Origin: Monocercomonoides exilis
Taxonomy: Eukaryota > Preaxostyla > Oxymonadida > Polymastigidae
Assembly (NCBI GenBank): GCA_001643675.2
Contig: LSRY02000010.1
Span: 948,501-1,012,500, forward strand
DNA: 64,000 nt
Direction of reading: 5' to 3'
Of this stretch, positions 1 to 10,391 are shown one piece after another. The notes beneath the pieces were generated by a model. The model was not told the origin of the DNA, did not search any database, and saw only the letters and a list, made by a program, of their open reading frames with translations. How positions within the stretch are numbered: position 1 is the stretch's first letter; every line of letters begins with the position of its first letter. The translations under genes were made by a program, and so were the position numbers.

Positions 1-3000
1 GTTGATTACAACATCATCGTGTAAGTCTGCATCGAATGGAACAGAGCAGTCTGGCAATTTTGCTGATCCCCATTCTGTTGGAGTGGAGATACTAACATTG
101 CTTGCTCAGGCCACTTTTGAGCAGAATGGCTTCAATTTGAGAGAAGCAGCTGCCCGCTGCCTTCGTGTGGCAGTGCTTGCAACAAATGGAAAGGAGAATG
201 AAGAAGATGTGATGTGGGTAATGAAGCTTAAAGAAACACATTTGAAGGAAAAGGCAAAGAATATTAAGAGAAAAGAAATGAATTTCCAATCTTGTACACA
301 AGGTGGATCTGAAGCAACATATTATAAATCTGTTTCGACAATTCCAACGCTATCAGAGGTAAAGAAGCAATGGGCTTCTTTGCTTCCGTTCCCATTGCGT
401 TCATCTTTTCTGCATCCAGAGGCATATTCATTTGAGCCTTATCTTATTAAAAACGAAGAAAAGGAGGAAGAAGACAAGAACAAAACTGGAAAGAATAGCA
501 GCGATCAAGATGAATTTGATAATTGTAGCGCTTCTTCAAAGAAGCCACTATTTGATTCTGAAGTTCTGTCTGTACAAGACGAATCTGGTATCACTCTTTT
601 CCGAATGAATGAGAAAAAAACAATGAATGAATATCTCTTTTTGAACAATCCAATGCTTAATGCATATTCAACATATCCAAGAGTCATTGATCAGCCATAT
701 TATATGAGAGAATTTGTTGAAAACCAAAAAACAACCTCATCAAAGCGTTTCTCTTTTGAACCATTTTCTCATGTTCCTCTTGTTGAATCATCAAAGTCGA
801 CTTCGCTGCCCCCTCCTTCAAATGATGTGTCTCACCTAACTCAGAATGACTATCCGTGGAATGCATTCTGCCTTCAGACATTCAACAAGGAATCGGCATA
901 TCAAAACTGCGACAAGGAACTTGTTGATGACAGAGCACATGGCTCGTTGATGATGCTTTATTCAACACCATTTGACTTAAAGCCGACAGCACACTATGTT
1001 TCTCCAATTGACATACTGCTCAGCCATTTGCCTGATGCAAAGCAAGGCGCAGAGAAGGCATTAGCAAAGCAATGGCTGGATGCAAACAAACAGGTTAGTC
1101 AAAAAGATGCTGCAACTATGATGAAAGCTTCAACTCCCCTAAACATTAATTTGGATGGAAACTCGCATGTGGATTCTGCAACCAATGAATATCCAATCTT
1201 TGAGCATTTGGTATTTAATGTACTTTCTGTTTTACTTTCACAGCTTGATAGCAGAAAGGTGATGGAGGTGCGTGATCAAAGTGATTTGAGAAGAGATCAG
1301 TTGTTCTACAATGATACGACAGAAGTTGTTATTCGCAGCAATTGGAAGATGACTTCATTTTTGGCGCTTCTTATTTGGTTTGCGCGCGACATTCCTGAAG
1401 AAAAAGATGCAGAAGATACAGCAAAAAGCAAAGATGAATCGTGGAAGAAGTGCTTGGATATCGTGAAAAATCAACCAGGCTCCGAGAAAGAATCCACATT
1501 CCTTTCAGAAGGCATGGGAATCAATCCGTTTGCTAAGTTTGTTACACCTAAAGCTCAGACAACGAATCAGTCGTTGTCGTCATGCTTGTCAGTGCAGCCA
1601 GCACAAAAGCGAAGAATAGGCTTCCAGGCAGTTGCCGCTCGCCTTCCGCAAATTGTAGAGCTCATGCGGAAAGTGAATCGCTCTGACAACTCTGCAAACC
1701 TCAACGTTCTTTCTGCCGTCCAGTTGGTGGACATGATCACTGGAAGAGAAGCGCGCTGCTGCGAATGGATGCTGCGTGCGTCTCCGTTGCTGTTTCCTGG
1801 TTTCAGCTTCAAAGAGCTGCCTGTGCTGTCATACTTCGCCGCAGACAATGATAAAGTGTTGCTGCAGAGTGATGAAATGTTTTATGCTGCATTTGGGATG
1901 TTTACAAATCTTGTTTTGTATTCACAATACAAAATGAAGAACGATTCAGCTGCACATGGAAATCAATCAACAGCAGATTCTCAAGATTCGCTGTCTCCAC
2001 AGCAGGCACTGGAAACATTGAAGCAAACACTTACTGATACTACACCATTAGAGCAGCTTGTGATACATAATTACACTTGCTTCGCGTTTGGTCGAGTTTT
2101 TGGATATCCTCCTTCATTCCCTCGTTCTTATCCGATTGTGAAGGCATTCTTCTTGAATGCCATTGAGCAGAATGTTGGAGCACTGGGCAGGGAAATTGAG
2201 ATCCTGAAAAAAGACAATGAGAGAAAGCAGTCGAAGGATAAAGGAATCTCAAAGGCTGAATCAACAAAGAATGGACAGCAGAAGACTGCTTCCTCTGATA
2301 ACTCTCAAAGTTCCTCCAGTTCATCGCAATCCTCTCTTGACGATAAAGATTCTTCTTCCTCTTCATCTTTGACTTGTTCTCAGCTTGATAAAAAATATGA
2401 AAATGCCTCTTCATTTCTTCAGTACACCATTGTTAAACTTTCTGATAAATTTATGTCGTTGAGATGCCAGAAGATATCTGTACCAATTACAATGTTCTTT
2501 AAAACACTTCTTTCTGAGCAAGCACCAAAGCTTTATTCATTGATTGCATCGTCTCATCGCTCGTATGTCCAAATTCCTTCAGATGCAATATGCCCAGTAT
2601 TTGCTCTGTCGCCCTCAGATGCTGCTTCAATCACTTCGCCTTTGTTTAGAATTCCTTTCCATAATTCATCTCTTCTTCATCTCCTGATTTCATCTAATGC
2701 TTCTTTACAACAAACATTACGACCATTTACGTTGCCTTGCTCTGATTCATTGCGACGGGCATTTGTTACGACTCTTCTTTGCGACTCTCGCAAGATATTC
2801 AAACGAATTATTACCAGAGCAAATGATGAGGCGTCTTCGTACTGGCTTGCATACAACTGTTGGGAAAAGAGCACGATCCATCACGCTGCTGTGTTCACTG
2901 CAGATGTGATTGATACAGTTGTCAAAGAATGGGCGTTGATGCAAAGAGATGTGAATCGTTCAGCAGACGCTTCAAAAATAGAGGCAACAAGCATTGGATC

Positions 3001-5788
3001 AAAAGAGAATGAAGCACAAAATGAAAGAAAAGCAAACGAAGACAAAGATTTGACAATAGCATTTGATTCGATTGTTCATTATAATTCTGTTCAAAATGGA
3101 AACGCAATTGAAGTTGAGCACGGTGTGATCACTGGAAGCGATTTGGTGAACAGATTGTCTTCGAACGATATTAAAGATATTGTGGAACTGTGTCTGAAGC
3201 TTCTTTCTTCAATATATCCGTTGCAAATGCGTCTTCGTAGTTTGCTTAGTCTGTCAACCATTTTCTCGGCTATGCCTTCTATTGCTGATGATGTGCTTGG
3301 TGCACTGGCTGAATATCTTTCGTGCACGTATCATGTAAAGATCACTGAAAAAGGATTCATCTCAAAAGATGCAAGTTATTCTTCTGAAAGCAACACTCAG
3401 TCTAGCGATGCTTCAACAACAGAAGAGCATTCTACTCACTCTTCTGCTTCTGAATCTTCATCTTCGTCCTCTTCATCTTCGTCATCATCTTCTTCATCGT
3501 CTATTTCTTCACAACAATTCACTCGATCACCATTTCATGCTCCACATACAAAGGGAGGTGAAATAGATGCTGTTCCTTTGCCAAGTATGGAACAATCTTC
3601 TGATTTCTCATCTTCATCAGTCTCAGAGCATATGTCTTTCTTAATGCAAAATGAAATGCCTAATCTCTCGCTGATTGCGGACGCAATTAATGAAAATTTG
3701 CCTTCAGGTGCTCCTCCTCCTCTTCCTTCATCAAGCAGCGCATTGGCATCTGTGATGCATCATCCCGGAAGTAAAGAGAAAGTCGAGCGATTGAGTGGAG
3801 TGAATGGCATTCTTAATGCACAGTCTCGCAGTCACAATCAATATGCTGCTTCTGGTTTGGCGCAGAGCCCAGAGCCGATTGAACAGGAAACGCAAGACTA
3901 TGACATGGTGGTTCATAGCAAAGGTGATGCGTTGCAGCATCATGGCACTGAAGAAGAAACAAAGAATGGCAATATTTCAAAAGGAGGGAATAAGAATGTT
4001 GATGATAAGTTTGGAGCATCCTCTTCGCTGAGTGATAAAGACAAAGAAATTCTGAGGTTAACAGATCCGAAGTTTATCGAAGGAAAAGGATTATCAATTC
4101 CAAAGGATGTTATTTCAGATGAAAGTTCTGTTTCTTCTGAAGATGGTGACAAACATCATAACGGTAAGGATAAAGAGGAGGAATGCTTAATTCCAGGATT
4201 TGTTAAAGCATCAGAAATAGATAAACAACATTCATCTTCTAAAACATCTTCTTCTGCTTCTTCTGCTTCTGCTTCTGTATCGTCTTCAATTTGCGGAAAG
4301 CCATGCTTTTCTTTGGATGTATCGATGCCGCCTGAATCAGTTGCTATTATGATTAATCCAACACATCACAGCCTTTCTGACTTCGTTCAAAGTGTATTTG
4401 AAGCTCTATTCGCTAATGACTCAAAATGTAATCAGGACGAAACAGATAAGAAATCTATTTGTGTTCCTCTTTTGTCTCATCTTTTGTACGATGAATCAGA
4501 AGCCAACATCATTAACAAAATTGAAAAATTCTGTGATCTTTCTTCTGTCCCTTCGTCCCTTACAAGTGTTCTTGATTCATTAATCTCCTCGCCAGAAATT
4601 TCCAACTGTTTCTTCATTCATCCTTCAACTCCGATTCTTTCTGCTCCAAAATCTCTTCAGACACCTCAATCGACATGCAACTGCAGCAATTCTAAAAAAT
4701 GCTCTCTCCACAGCATTTCTCCGTTTATAGAAAATATTAGTTCTGTTTTCAATCCTGTAAAGAATGAACAAACTTCGTTTTCTTCTTCAACAGCTGAAAA
4801 ATTGCAATCCACCGAATTGAGCGAGCTGCCTTTCGCTACTTTAATGGAGTCAGATTGTGAATCACTGTCGTTTGATATTCGTCTTGTTGCTGCTTATGTC
4901 GTGTCGACTACAGCTCTTTTGCGTGCAGTAATAGGACGTTGGTATGCAGATCGTGAAAAAACTGCTCGGCTGCGAAAGATTATGGAATCTATTGCTGCTA
5001 TGAGAGTGCAGAGAGACGAAAAAGAAGGTGCTTCAAAGAATGATGATTCGAATGCGAGCCAGTTACTTGCTCAGAATGCAAGAAAAACCATTGCAGTTGG
5101 AGTCTGTGTATGTGAGTTGCTTTTGGTGCATTTGTATCAGTTTGCGTCTAATGTTGTGAAAGAATCAATATACAGCGACTTCAAAAAAGAGCTTGATGAA
5201 GAAGAAGATAAAGTTGGTGGATATGAGATGAGCGTACCACAAAAAGAAGACGAAGATGAAAGCAGCAGCGAAAGCGGCACAAGCACAGAAAAGGATTCAG
5301 AAGAGTATGACGAGGAAGAAGACATTGAAGAGATGTTTAGATTTGAATCTAATGAAGAAAAGATGATTCGGATAGCAATCAAAGAATCTTTAAAAGAAGA
5401 GAAAATCAGAAAGAGAAAGGAAAAAGCAGAACAGAAAAAGAAAGATAAGGAAATGAAAAGGAATGGAGCAAATGAAACACTTTTCAAAAATCCAGATTTT
5501 GAGTATCACAAAAACAGAAGAGATTCGTTATTGATTCTTCTTTCACTAATCTCTCAACAAGCGTCACGAATGGATTCTTCCGGAATTAGTAATGAAAAGT
5601 CGTTTAACATGAAAAGCCCAGCACAATTTCCATTCCCTCAGGCTGTTGCTGACTCATTAATTAAGTATATTCAATCCACACTTTCATCACAAGTGAAGAT
5701 AAACATGCTAAAAGGGATCAATATCTCAAATGTTCAAAGTTCCTCTCCTGAAGCCAAATTACAAGACCAAAAGGAAATTGAACATTAA
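1..5788 (+). CDS. Large UIM-containing protein, 5' partial
   Basis: The frame is open from the window edge with no convincing start, so about 1,928 C-terminal residues of a longer protein are visible; it ends at TAA 5786-5788. I do not recognise the overall family. The first 1,000 residues look like mixed helical, scaffold-like sequence. They are followed by serine-rich linkers (around 2320-2370 and 3450-3510) and an acidic stretch. Near residues 1785-1800 (DNA about 5355-5405) the motif EEKMIRIAIKESLKEE fits the ubiquitin-interacting motif consensus (acidic patch, AxxxS core), followed by a Lys/Glu-rich coiled coil. A ubiquitin-pathway scaffold such as a large E3 subunit is possible, but no HECT, RING or other catalytic domain is visible and the frame stops before any could follow. 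No intron is evident. Confidence 0.75.
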   Translation, partial: LITTSSCKSASNGTEQSGNFADPHSVGVEILTLLAQATFEQNGFNLREAAARCLRVAVLATNGKENEEDVMWVMKLKETHLKEKAKNIKRKEMNFQSCTQGGSEATYYKSVSTIPTLSEVKKQWASLLPFPLRSSFLHPEAYSFEPYLIKNEEKEEEDKNKTGKNSSDQDEFDNCSASSKKPLFDSEVLSVQDESGITLFRMNEKKTMNEYLFLNNPMLNAYSTYPRVIDQPYYMREFVENQKTTSSKRFSFEPFSHVPLVESSKSTSLPPPSNDVSHLTQNDYPWNAFCLQTFNKESAYQNCDKELVDDRAHGSLMMLYSTPFDLKPTAHYVSPIDILLSHLPDAKQGAEKALAKQWLDANKQVSQKDAATMMKASTPLNINLDGNSHVDSATNEYPIFEHLVFNVLSVLLSQLDSRKVMEVRDQSDLRRDQLFYNDTTEVVIRSNWKMTSFLALLIWFARDIPEEKDAEDTAKSKDESWKKCLDIVKNQPGSEKESTFLSEGMGINPFAKFVTPKAQTTNQSLSSCLSVQPAQKRRIGFQAVAARLPQIVELMRKVNRSDNSANLNVLSAVQLVDMITGREARCCEWMLRASPLLFPGFSFKELPVLSYFAADNDKVLLQSDEMFYAAFGMFTNLVLYSQYKMKNDSAAHGNQSTADSQDSLSPQQALETLKQTLTDTTPLEQLVIHNYTCFAFGRVFGYPPSFPRSYPIVKAFFLNAIEQNVGALGREIEILKKDNERKQSKDKGISKAESTKNGQQKTASSDNSQSSSSSSQSSLDDKDSSSSSSLTCSQLDKKYENASSFLQYTIVKLSDKFMSLRCQKISVPITMFFKTLLSEQAPKLYSLIASSHRSYVQIPSDAICPVFALSPSDAASITSPLFRIPFHNSSLLHLLISSNASLQQTLRPFTLPCSDSLRRAFVTTLLCDSRKIFKRIITRANDEASSYWLAYNCWEKSTIHHAAVFTADVIDTVVKEWALMQRDVNRSADASKIEATSIGSKENEAQNERKANEDKDLTIAFDSIVHYNSVQNGNAIEVEHGVITGSDLVNRLSSNDIKDIVELCLKLLSSIYPLQMRLRSLLSLSTIFSAMPSIADDVLGALAEYLSCTYHVKITEKGFISKDASYSSESNTQSSDASTTEEHSTHSSASESSSSSSSSSSSSSSSSISSQQFTRSPFHAPHTKGGEIDAVPLPSMEQSSDFSSSSVSEHMSFLMQNEMPNLSLIADAINENLPSGAPPPLPSSSSALASVMHHPGSKEKVERLSGVNGILNAQSRSHNQYAASGLAQSPEPIEQETQDYDMVVHSKGDALQHHGTEEETKNGNISKGGNKNVDDKFGASSSLSDKDKEILRLTDPKFIEGKGLSIPKDVISDESSVSSEDGDKHHNGKDKEEECLIPGFVKASEIDKQHSSSKTSSSASSASASVSSSICGKPCFSLDVSMPPESVAIMINPTHHSLSDFVQSVFEALFANDSKCNQDETDKKSICVPLLSHLLYDESEANIINKIEKFCDLSSVPSSLTSVLDSLISSPEISNCFFIHPSTPILSAPKSLQTPQSTCNCSNSKKCSLHSISPFIENISSVFNPVKNEQTSFSSSTAEKLQSTELSELPFATLMESDCESLSFDIRLVAAYVVSTTALLRAVIGRWYADREKTARLRKIMESIAAMRVQRDEKEGASKNDDSNASQLLAQNARKTIAVGVCVCELLLVHLYQFASNVVKESIYSDFKKELDEEEDKVGGYEMSVPQKEDEDESSSESGTSTEKDSEEYDEEEDIEEMFRFESNEEKMIRIAIKESLKEEKIRKRKEKAEQKKKDKEMKRNGANETLFKNPDFEYHKNRRDSLLILLSLISQQASRMDSSGISNEKSFNMKSPAQFPFPQAVADSLIKYIQSTLSSQVKINMLKGINISNVQSSSPEAKLQDQKEIEH

Positions 5789-8118
5789 CATTGTGATTCA
5801 AATGTTTCTGCTCTTTTTTTTTCTTTCTTTCTTTTTTCTTTTTCTTTTTCAAAAAATATTCCAGTTTCAAAATGATTTTCAATGAAGTTTTTTATTCGTG
5901 GTTAAAACCTATGCTGAAATTTAGTGTATTGTTGAGAATTTTAAATTTCAGTACTTTCAATTGTATTTTATTTATGTATCACCAAAGATACTGATGTTTC
6001 CAGATTTTGAAGATTTTTTCTGATTAAAGTTACTTTTTTATGTCAAGTTGCAATTTGGAATTTGAATATTGTTCTATCCATTGGCTGATATTTCATAAAG
6101 AACATATTTCTTTTTCAAATTTTGCTGCTTAAAGAAAAAAATTTTTCCTTTTATTTTCGATTTGTTGTTCTTTATAATTTCTTGAGACTGTAACTGTTGA
6201 TGCTTCGGATTATTTTCCTTGCATGTTTCTCGTCATTTGTATATTTGTTTGAAATTTTTCTCAATAACCATGCATATGGAAATTGACTTACAACATCCAT
6301 GACTTTTTGTTCCATATTTAAGTAATTTCTCAGCCAGTTAATAGAAGTTTCAAGAAAAGAAACGAATTTGAAAGGATCAAATTCAAAATTGAATCTGTTT
6401 TTCCACCAAATAATGATTTTGATTTTTGAAAAACAAAAATTGTTTGATTGACTATATTTCAATCCTCTCTTTCTTTCTTTCTCTTTGTCTTCTTCTTCTT
6501 CAATTGATCAGAAGATATAATAATCAAATGCAGAAAAACAATTTTGAAAAACCTTTCAATTCGAATAACCTTATTTTCATTATTAGGGTCAACTTTTTAA
6601 TGGGACTTTTTCCCTTATTGGCACTTTTTTTGTTTTTGACTGCCAACTTTCAACAAACGTTGATTGGCTTTCAGTACTTCAAAAAACCTTTTTTACAAGT
6701 TTAACACAATTTATTTACAGTTTGCTTTTTAATTTTTGCTTATTACACATTGAGAAATTACGTTTTTTTGTTAAATTTGAAAGGACTTTTACCAGCCAAC
6801 TAGGCAACGTCCAAGAAATTGGATACATGTTTTGAATAGCAAATACTATTATCTAACTACTTTTAAATTCTTTTTTTTCATAAACATTTTTTTCTTGTTT
6901 TTTTCACATTTCATTTTTTTAACAACATTCTAACATAAAACCGATTATTTCTTTGTTCATATAATGAAATGAAAAAAATAAAAATTTGATATGGAAAACA
7001 AATACTTTAATAATGAAGTGCAGAAAAAATAAAACATTCTCATTTTCTATGTGTCCCTAACAGACAAATGGTGCAAACTCAAAATGATTTTCGATCAAAC
7101 TTATGTAACGAAGCTAAGTTAGAGACAAATAGAAAATGAGAATGTTTTATTTTTTCTGCACTTCATTATTAAAGTATTTGTTTTTTATATCAAATTTTTA
7201 TTTTTTTCATTTCATTATATGAACAAAGAAATAATCGGTTTTATGTTAGAATGTTGTTAAAAAAATGAAATGTGAAAAAAACAAGAAAAAAATGTTTATG
7301 AAAAAAAAGAATTTAAAAGTAGTTAGATAATAGTATTTGCTATTCAAAACATGTATCCAATTTCTTGGACGTTGCCTAGTTGGCTGGTAAAAGTCCTTTC
7401 AAATTTAACAAAAAAACGTAATTTCTCAATGTGTAATAAGCAAAAATTAAAAAGCAAACTGTAAATAAATTGTGTTAAACTTGTAAAAAAGGTTTTTTGA
7501 AGTACTGAAAGCCAATCAACGTTTGTTGAAAGTTGGCAGTCAAAAACAAAAAAAGTGCCAATAAGGGAAAAAGTCCCATTAAAAAGTTGACCCTATTTAA
7601 AATATTTGTTGATATGTGAGATATGCAAATTTTGATCTTTATTATTATAATATGAGTTTTTATTTGTTATTTTCACTTCAAATATATTTATTCAACAATT
7701 GAATGTTCTCTTTATTATATGATTGAACAAAAATTTATTTATTTGTTTATGAAAACTACGCCAAAATATGAAAGACTTTATAGAATAATTAATGATGAAA
7801 TTTTAATTTTCATTAGTAATCTCTTTAAGACTCATATGAATCTTTATCATGATAATTATATTTTCGATTATTATGTTCAATAAAATTCAAAACGGTTCCT
7901 TATTATTTTTTTTTTCGATTTTCATGAAATAATTTTTATTTAAATGATGCACCAAATGGTTTTGTGAACATTCTTCCAGAAAAATCAACCAAATAAGTTA
8001 TAATATTCTATTTTTATAATGGAAAAATAGAATATTTTTGTTTTGAACAACAAAAGTGTAAATGATCATGTAAACCATTGTTTTGTTTTAATAAAAAGGC
8101 ATTGTGCAATTAAAAATG
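5789..8118. other. Intergenic, AT-rich, holds a foldback element
   Basis: The spacer is strongly AT-rich. Apart from the long inverted repeat at 6584-7595 I see no gene. Short open frames here lack coding character, and one of them crosses the left end of the repeat. Confidence 0.7.
6584..7595. mobile_element. Foldback/MITE-like element, two 478-bp inverted arms
   Basis: Arms 6584-7061 and 7118-7595 are near-perfect reverse complements of equal length, separated by a 56-bp spacer. A few mismatches are visible next to the spacer. The ends read TAGGGTCAACTTTTT and its complement. The outermost TA on each side could be the target-site duplication, leaving termini that start GGGTCAAC. No transposase frame is present. 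TA duplication plus very long terminal inverted repeats suggests a non-autonomous cut-and-paste element of the Tc1/mariner kind; the superfamily is inference. Confidence 0.75.
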
Positions 8119-8505
8119 CAAACTACCGCTTCTACATCTTTTCCAGCAGCAATGCCCGATTCTTCTGCATCACTAAAAGCGTCTCCTTTTGCTTCGGCTG
8201 ATTCATCATCTTTAATACCAGATTCAGAAACTATCCTTAGATCATTGGATGTACCAACTGATGGTTTAACAACCGAACAAATGAACCAAATTGTCAACTC
8301 CTTGAGAGAAAATGCAGCAATGCTTAACATCATGCTTGCTTCTGATTCAACTGCGCCATTTGAACAATCGTTAATGAAATCTTTGGGTATTTCAAAATCT
8401 GCAGCTCAAACAGCGATTAATTCATTGGTTGGAGTCTCTGGTATGTGTTTTTTTTTTATTTTTGCAGTTATTTTTTACAAAAATTAACTTTCCTTTTTAG
8501 AGTAA
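8119..8505 (+). CDS. Small unknown protein, two exons
   Basis: I propose a start at ATG 8119. The first exon runs to 8440 and a 60-bp intron (GTATGTG...TTTTTAG) joins to AGTAA at 8501-8505, giving a 108-residue protein ending VGVSE. The N-terminal half is Ser/Ala/Pro-rich. The C-terminal half (from LTTEQMNQIV) is predicted helical, but I recognise no domain. Using the nearer TTTGCAG acceptor would leave a 27-bp intron, which I consider too short. Composition and start context support a gene. Function unknown. Confidence 0.5.
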
Positions 8506-8939
8506 AAAGAAAGTTTGTTCATCGAAGAATGATGAATGATTCTTTTTAATGAAACATAATATGATTTGATTTTTTTTAAATCTTCAAAAAGTAATTTTTT
8601 GCTAAAATTCTATGCACAACATACGTTAAGTTATTTTTATTTGATAATGATAATACATACTGTACAAATGATAATTTGGTTTGTTTCAGATTGTTTCCAA
8701 CTTTCATGAAAGCAAAATCAGATGAATAAATAAGCTATTATTGATAGTAATTTAAAAACAAAAAGCGATGTTAACAATTCAAAAATTAAAAAGCTACAGA
8801 ACGAAACAGCGAAATTATTCACTTCTTCAAAAAGTTATTCTGTGACTTATAATTCCGTCTGCTGACGAAAAGAATGAATAATCACTTTAAAAATATCCTA
8901 CGTGCATTTTAATTGACTATACATCATCCACAAGCGTGA
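8506..8939. other. Intergenic, nothing recognised
   Basis: AT-rich spacer of about 430 bp between convergent genes. I see no conserved motif or frame in it. Confidence 0.6.
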
Positions 8940-9246
8940 TTATAGTCCGTCTATTCTCACATTTAATGGATTCATATATAAAATCTCCTTTGACATATCA
9001 CCTGCACAAACGCAAGGTAAGGTTGAAGTTGCAACTCTCACCGCATATCGTAAGCATTGATCAATCGTCCAATTTTCATATACTCCACACAAATATCCAG
9101 CAAGAAGTGCATCGCCAGCTCCAATAGTTGATAAAACTGGTACAGTAAACTCTGGCTCAAACTGTGAAATAATGCGTATGTTTTTAATTGTTGTAAAAAA
9201 TCATACACATTTATAAAATGGAACGGAAAGGTTAAAAAAAAAATAG

Positions 9247-9284
<38 letters not shown>

Positions 9285-10321
9285 CAATTGCACAAAAAGT
9301 TATTTGACATAATATTTTTCAAACCAAGGCATGTTTTCTTCCTTGCGAAGAAATGAAATAGCATCCATTTGCCCCATCTGAAATTAATATGTCCATCCCA
9401 GGGTGACGGTAACGCAGTCTATCAGCAGCCTTGTAAAATCATTTATCATTGGTTAGATTCAACAGAATAAAGATATTTAAAATATAATTTTTTTATCCTT
9501 CAAACTTGAGTAATTCCATATGTTTCAAATTTCTCTTCGCCTACTAACTCCTTTAATTCTTCTCTATTTGGTTTTATTAAATCTGGTTCAGCTTGGACAG
9601 CCTCCCGTAAAGCATCTCCTTCAAATCACCAAAAACAAATGGTGCAATATAAAGAATAAAATAAATAACTTAAGTTGAAATTATAGAAAACAGTCAAACC
9701 ACTTGAATCGACAGCAACTTTCATTCTTTTCTCTTTGCATGCTCTAACAAAATCTCCGAGAAGCCTTGGTGGAATTCCTGGTGGCAATGCACCTGACAAG
9801 ACAACCCATTGGCCAGCCTCCCCTGCACTAACAACCTTATCGATCAAGGCTTTTAATATTGACAAATGGTTAAAATGTTTTAATATTTCTAAAAATACAC
9901 AAACCAGTGAATTCTGATTCATCAATTTTGGTACCACTTTCTCGGATATGCGTCTCTGGAAAAATAAAACATATTAATATTACTTTTTTAAATGGGTTTT
10001 ATTTCAACAAAGAAAACCGGTTTTTCTAGTTTTATCAATAAGAGTGATGTTTACTCTGGTCCTAAGTGGCAAAACTTCCAAATGACGAGTAACTCGATAC
10101 AACCGTTTTTCAAATAATTTTGTGCAATCATCTCCAACGAATCCGTATATTGCACATGGTAATCCAAGATAACTTAAAATGTAAGCAATGTTTACTGCTT
10201 TTCCAGCTGCTTGTTCAGAAACGTATATGGCTTTATTCTGTCCTCCTGTGTGAAAATTATCAACTTCTAAAGTTCTATCAACACAGCAGTTGTACGAAAC
10301 ACAAATAATTGGTTTCACCAT
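8940..10321 (-). CDS. 1-phosphofructokinase-like PfkB sugar kinase, six exons
   Basis: Joining 10321-10018, 9955-9905, 9849-9700, 9618-9506, 9429-9325 and 9161-8940 keeps frame and gives 314 residues, the usual size of FruK/LacC-type PfkB kinases. The N-terminus CCVDRTLEVDNFHTGGQNKA is the family substrate-binding start. WVVLSGALPPGIP is the central PfkB signature, DLIKPNREEL follows, and STIGAGDAL near the C-terminus holds the GAGD anion hole and catalytic Asp. The enzyme would phosphorylate fructose-1-phosphate or tagatose-6-phosphate; the sequence does not settle which. Donors are GTTTG or GTTTTC type. I chose ATG 10321 over an in-frame ATG 27 bases upstream because bacterial family members start just before this point. 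The family is mainly bacterial, so lateral origin followed by intron gain is likely. Confidence 0.88.
9247..9283. repeat. Homopolymer A run inside an intron
   Basis: About 37 consecutive A on the plus strand, equal to poly-T in intron 5 of the kinase gene. The length is probably unstable. Confidence 0.8.
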
Positions 10322-10391
10322 GTTATGGAAAGGGATCAAAACCTCCAATTTTTTCTTTTTATTTCAAGAAGAGGTTGGATTGTTTCAACTG
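10322..10391. promoter_or_regulatory. Short bidirectional promoter region
   Basis: Only 70 bp separate the ATG of the sugar kinase (minus) from the proposed ATG of the seven-TM gene (plus). Both must start from this interval or overlap each other's 5' end. No TATA-like element is distinct enough to call. Confidence 0.4.

Noticed and set aside
1-5788. Calling the first gene a HUWE1/UPL-type HECT ligase
   Set aside because: A UIM alone is not enough. The frame ends without a HECT domain and no downstream exon carries one.
6426-6704. Possible small membrane protein frame
   Set aside because: It runs from AT-rich spacer into the left end of the foldback element and has no homology or start context.
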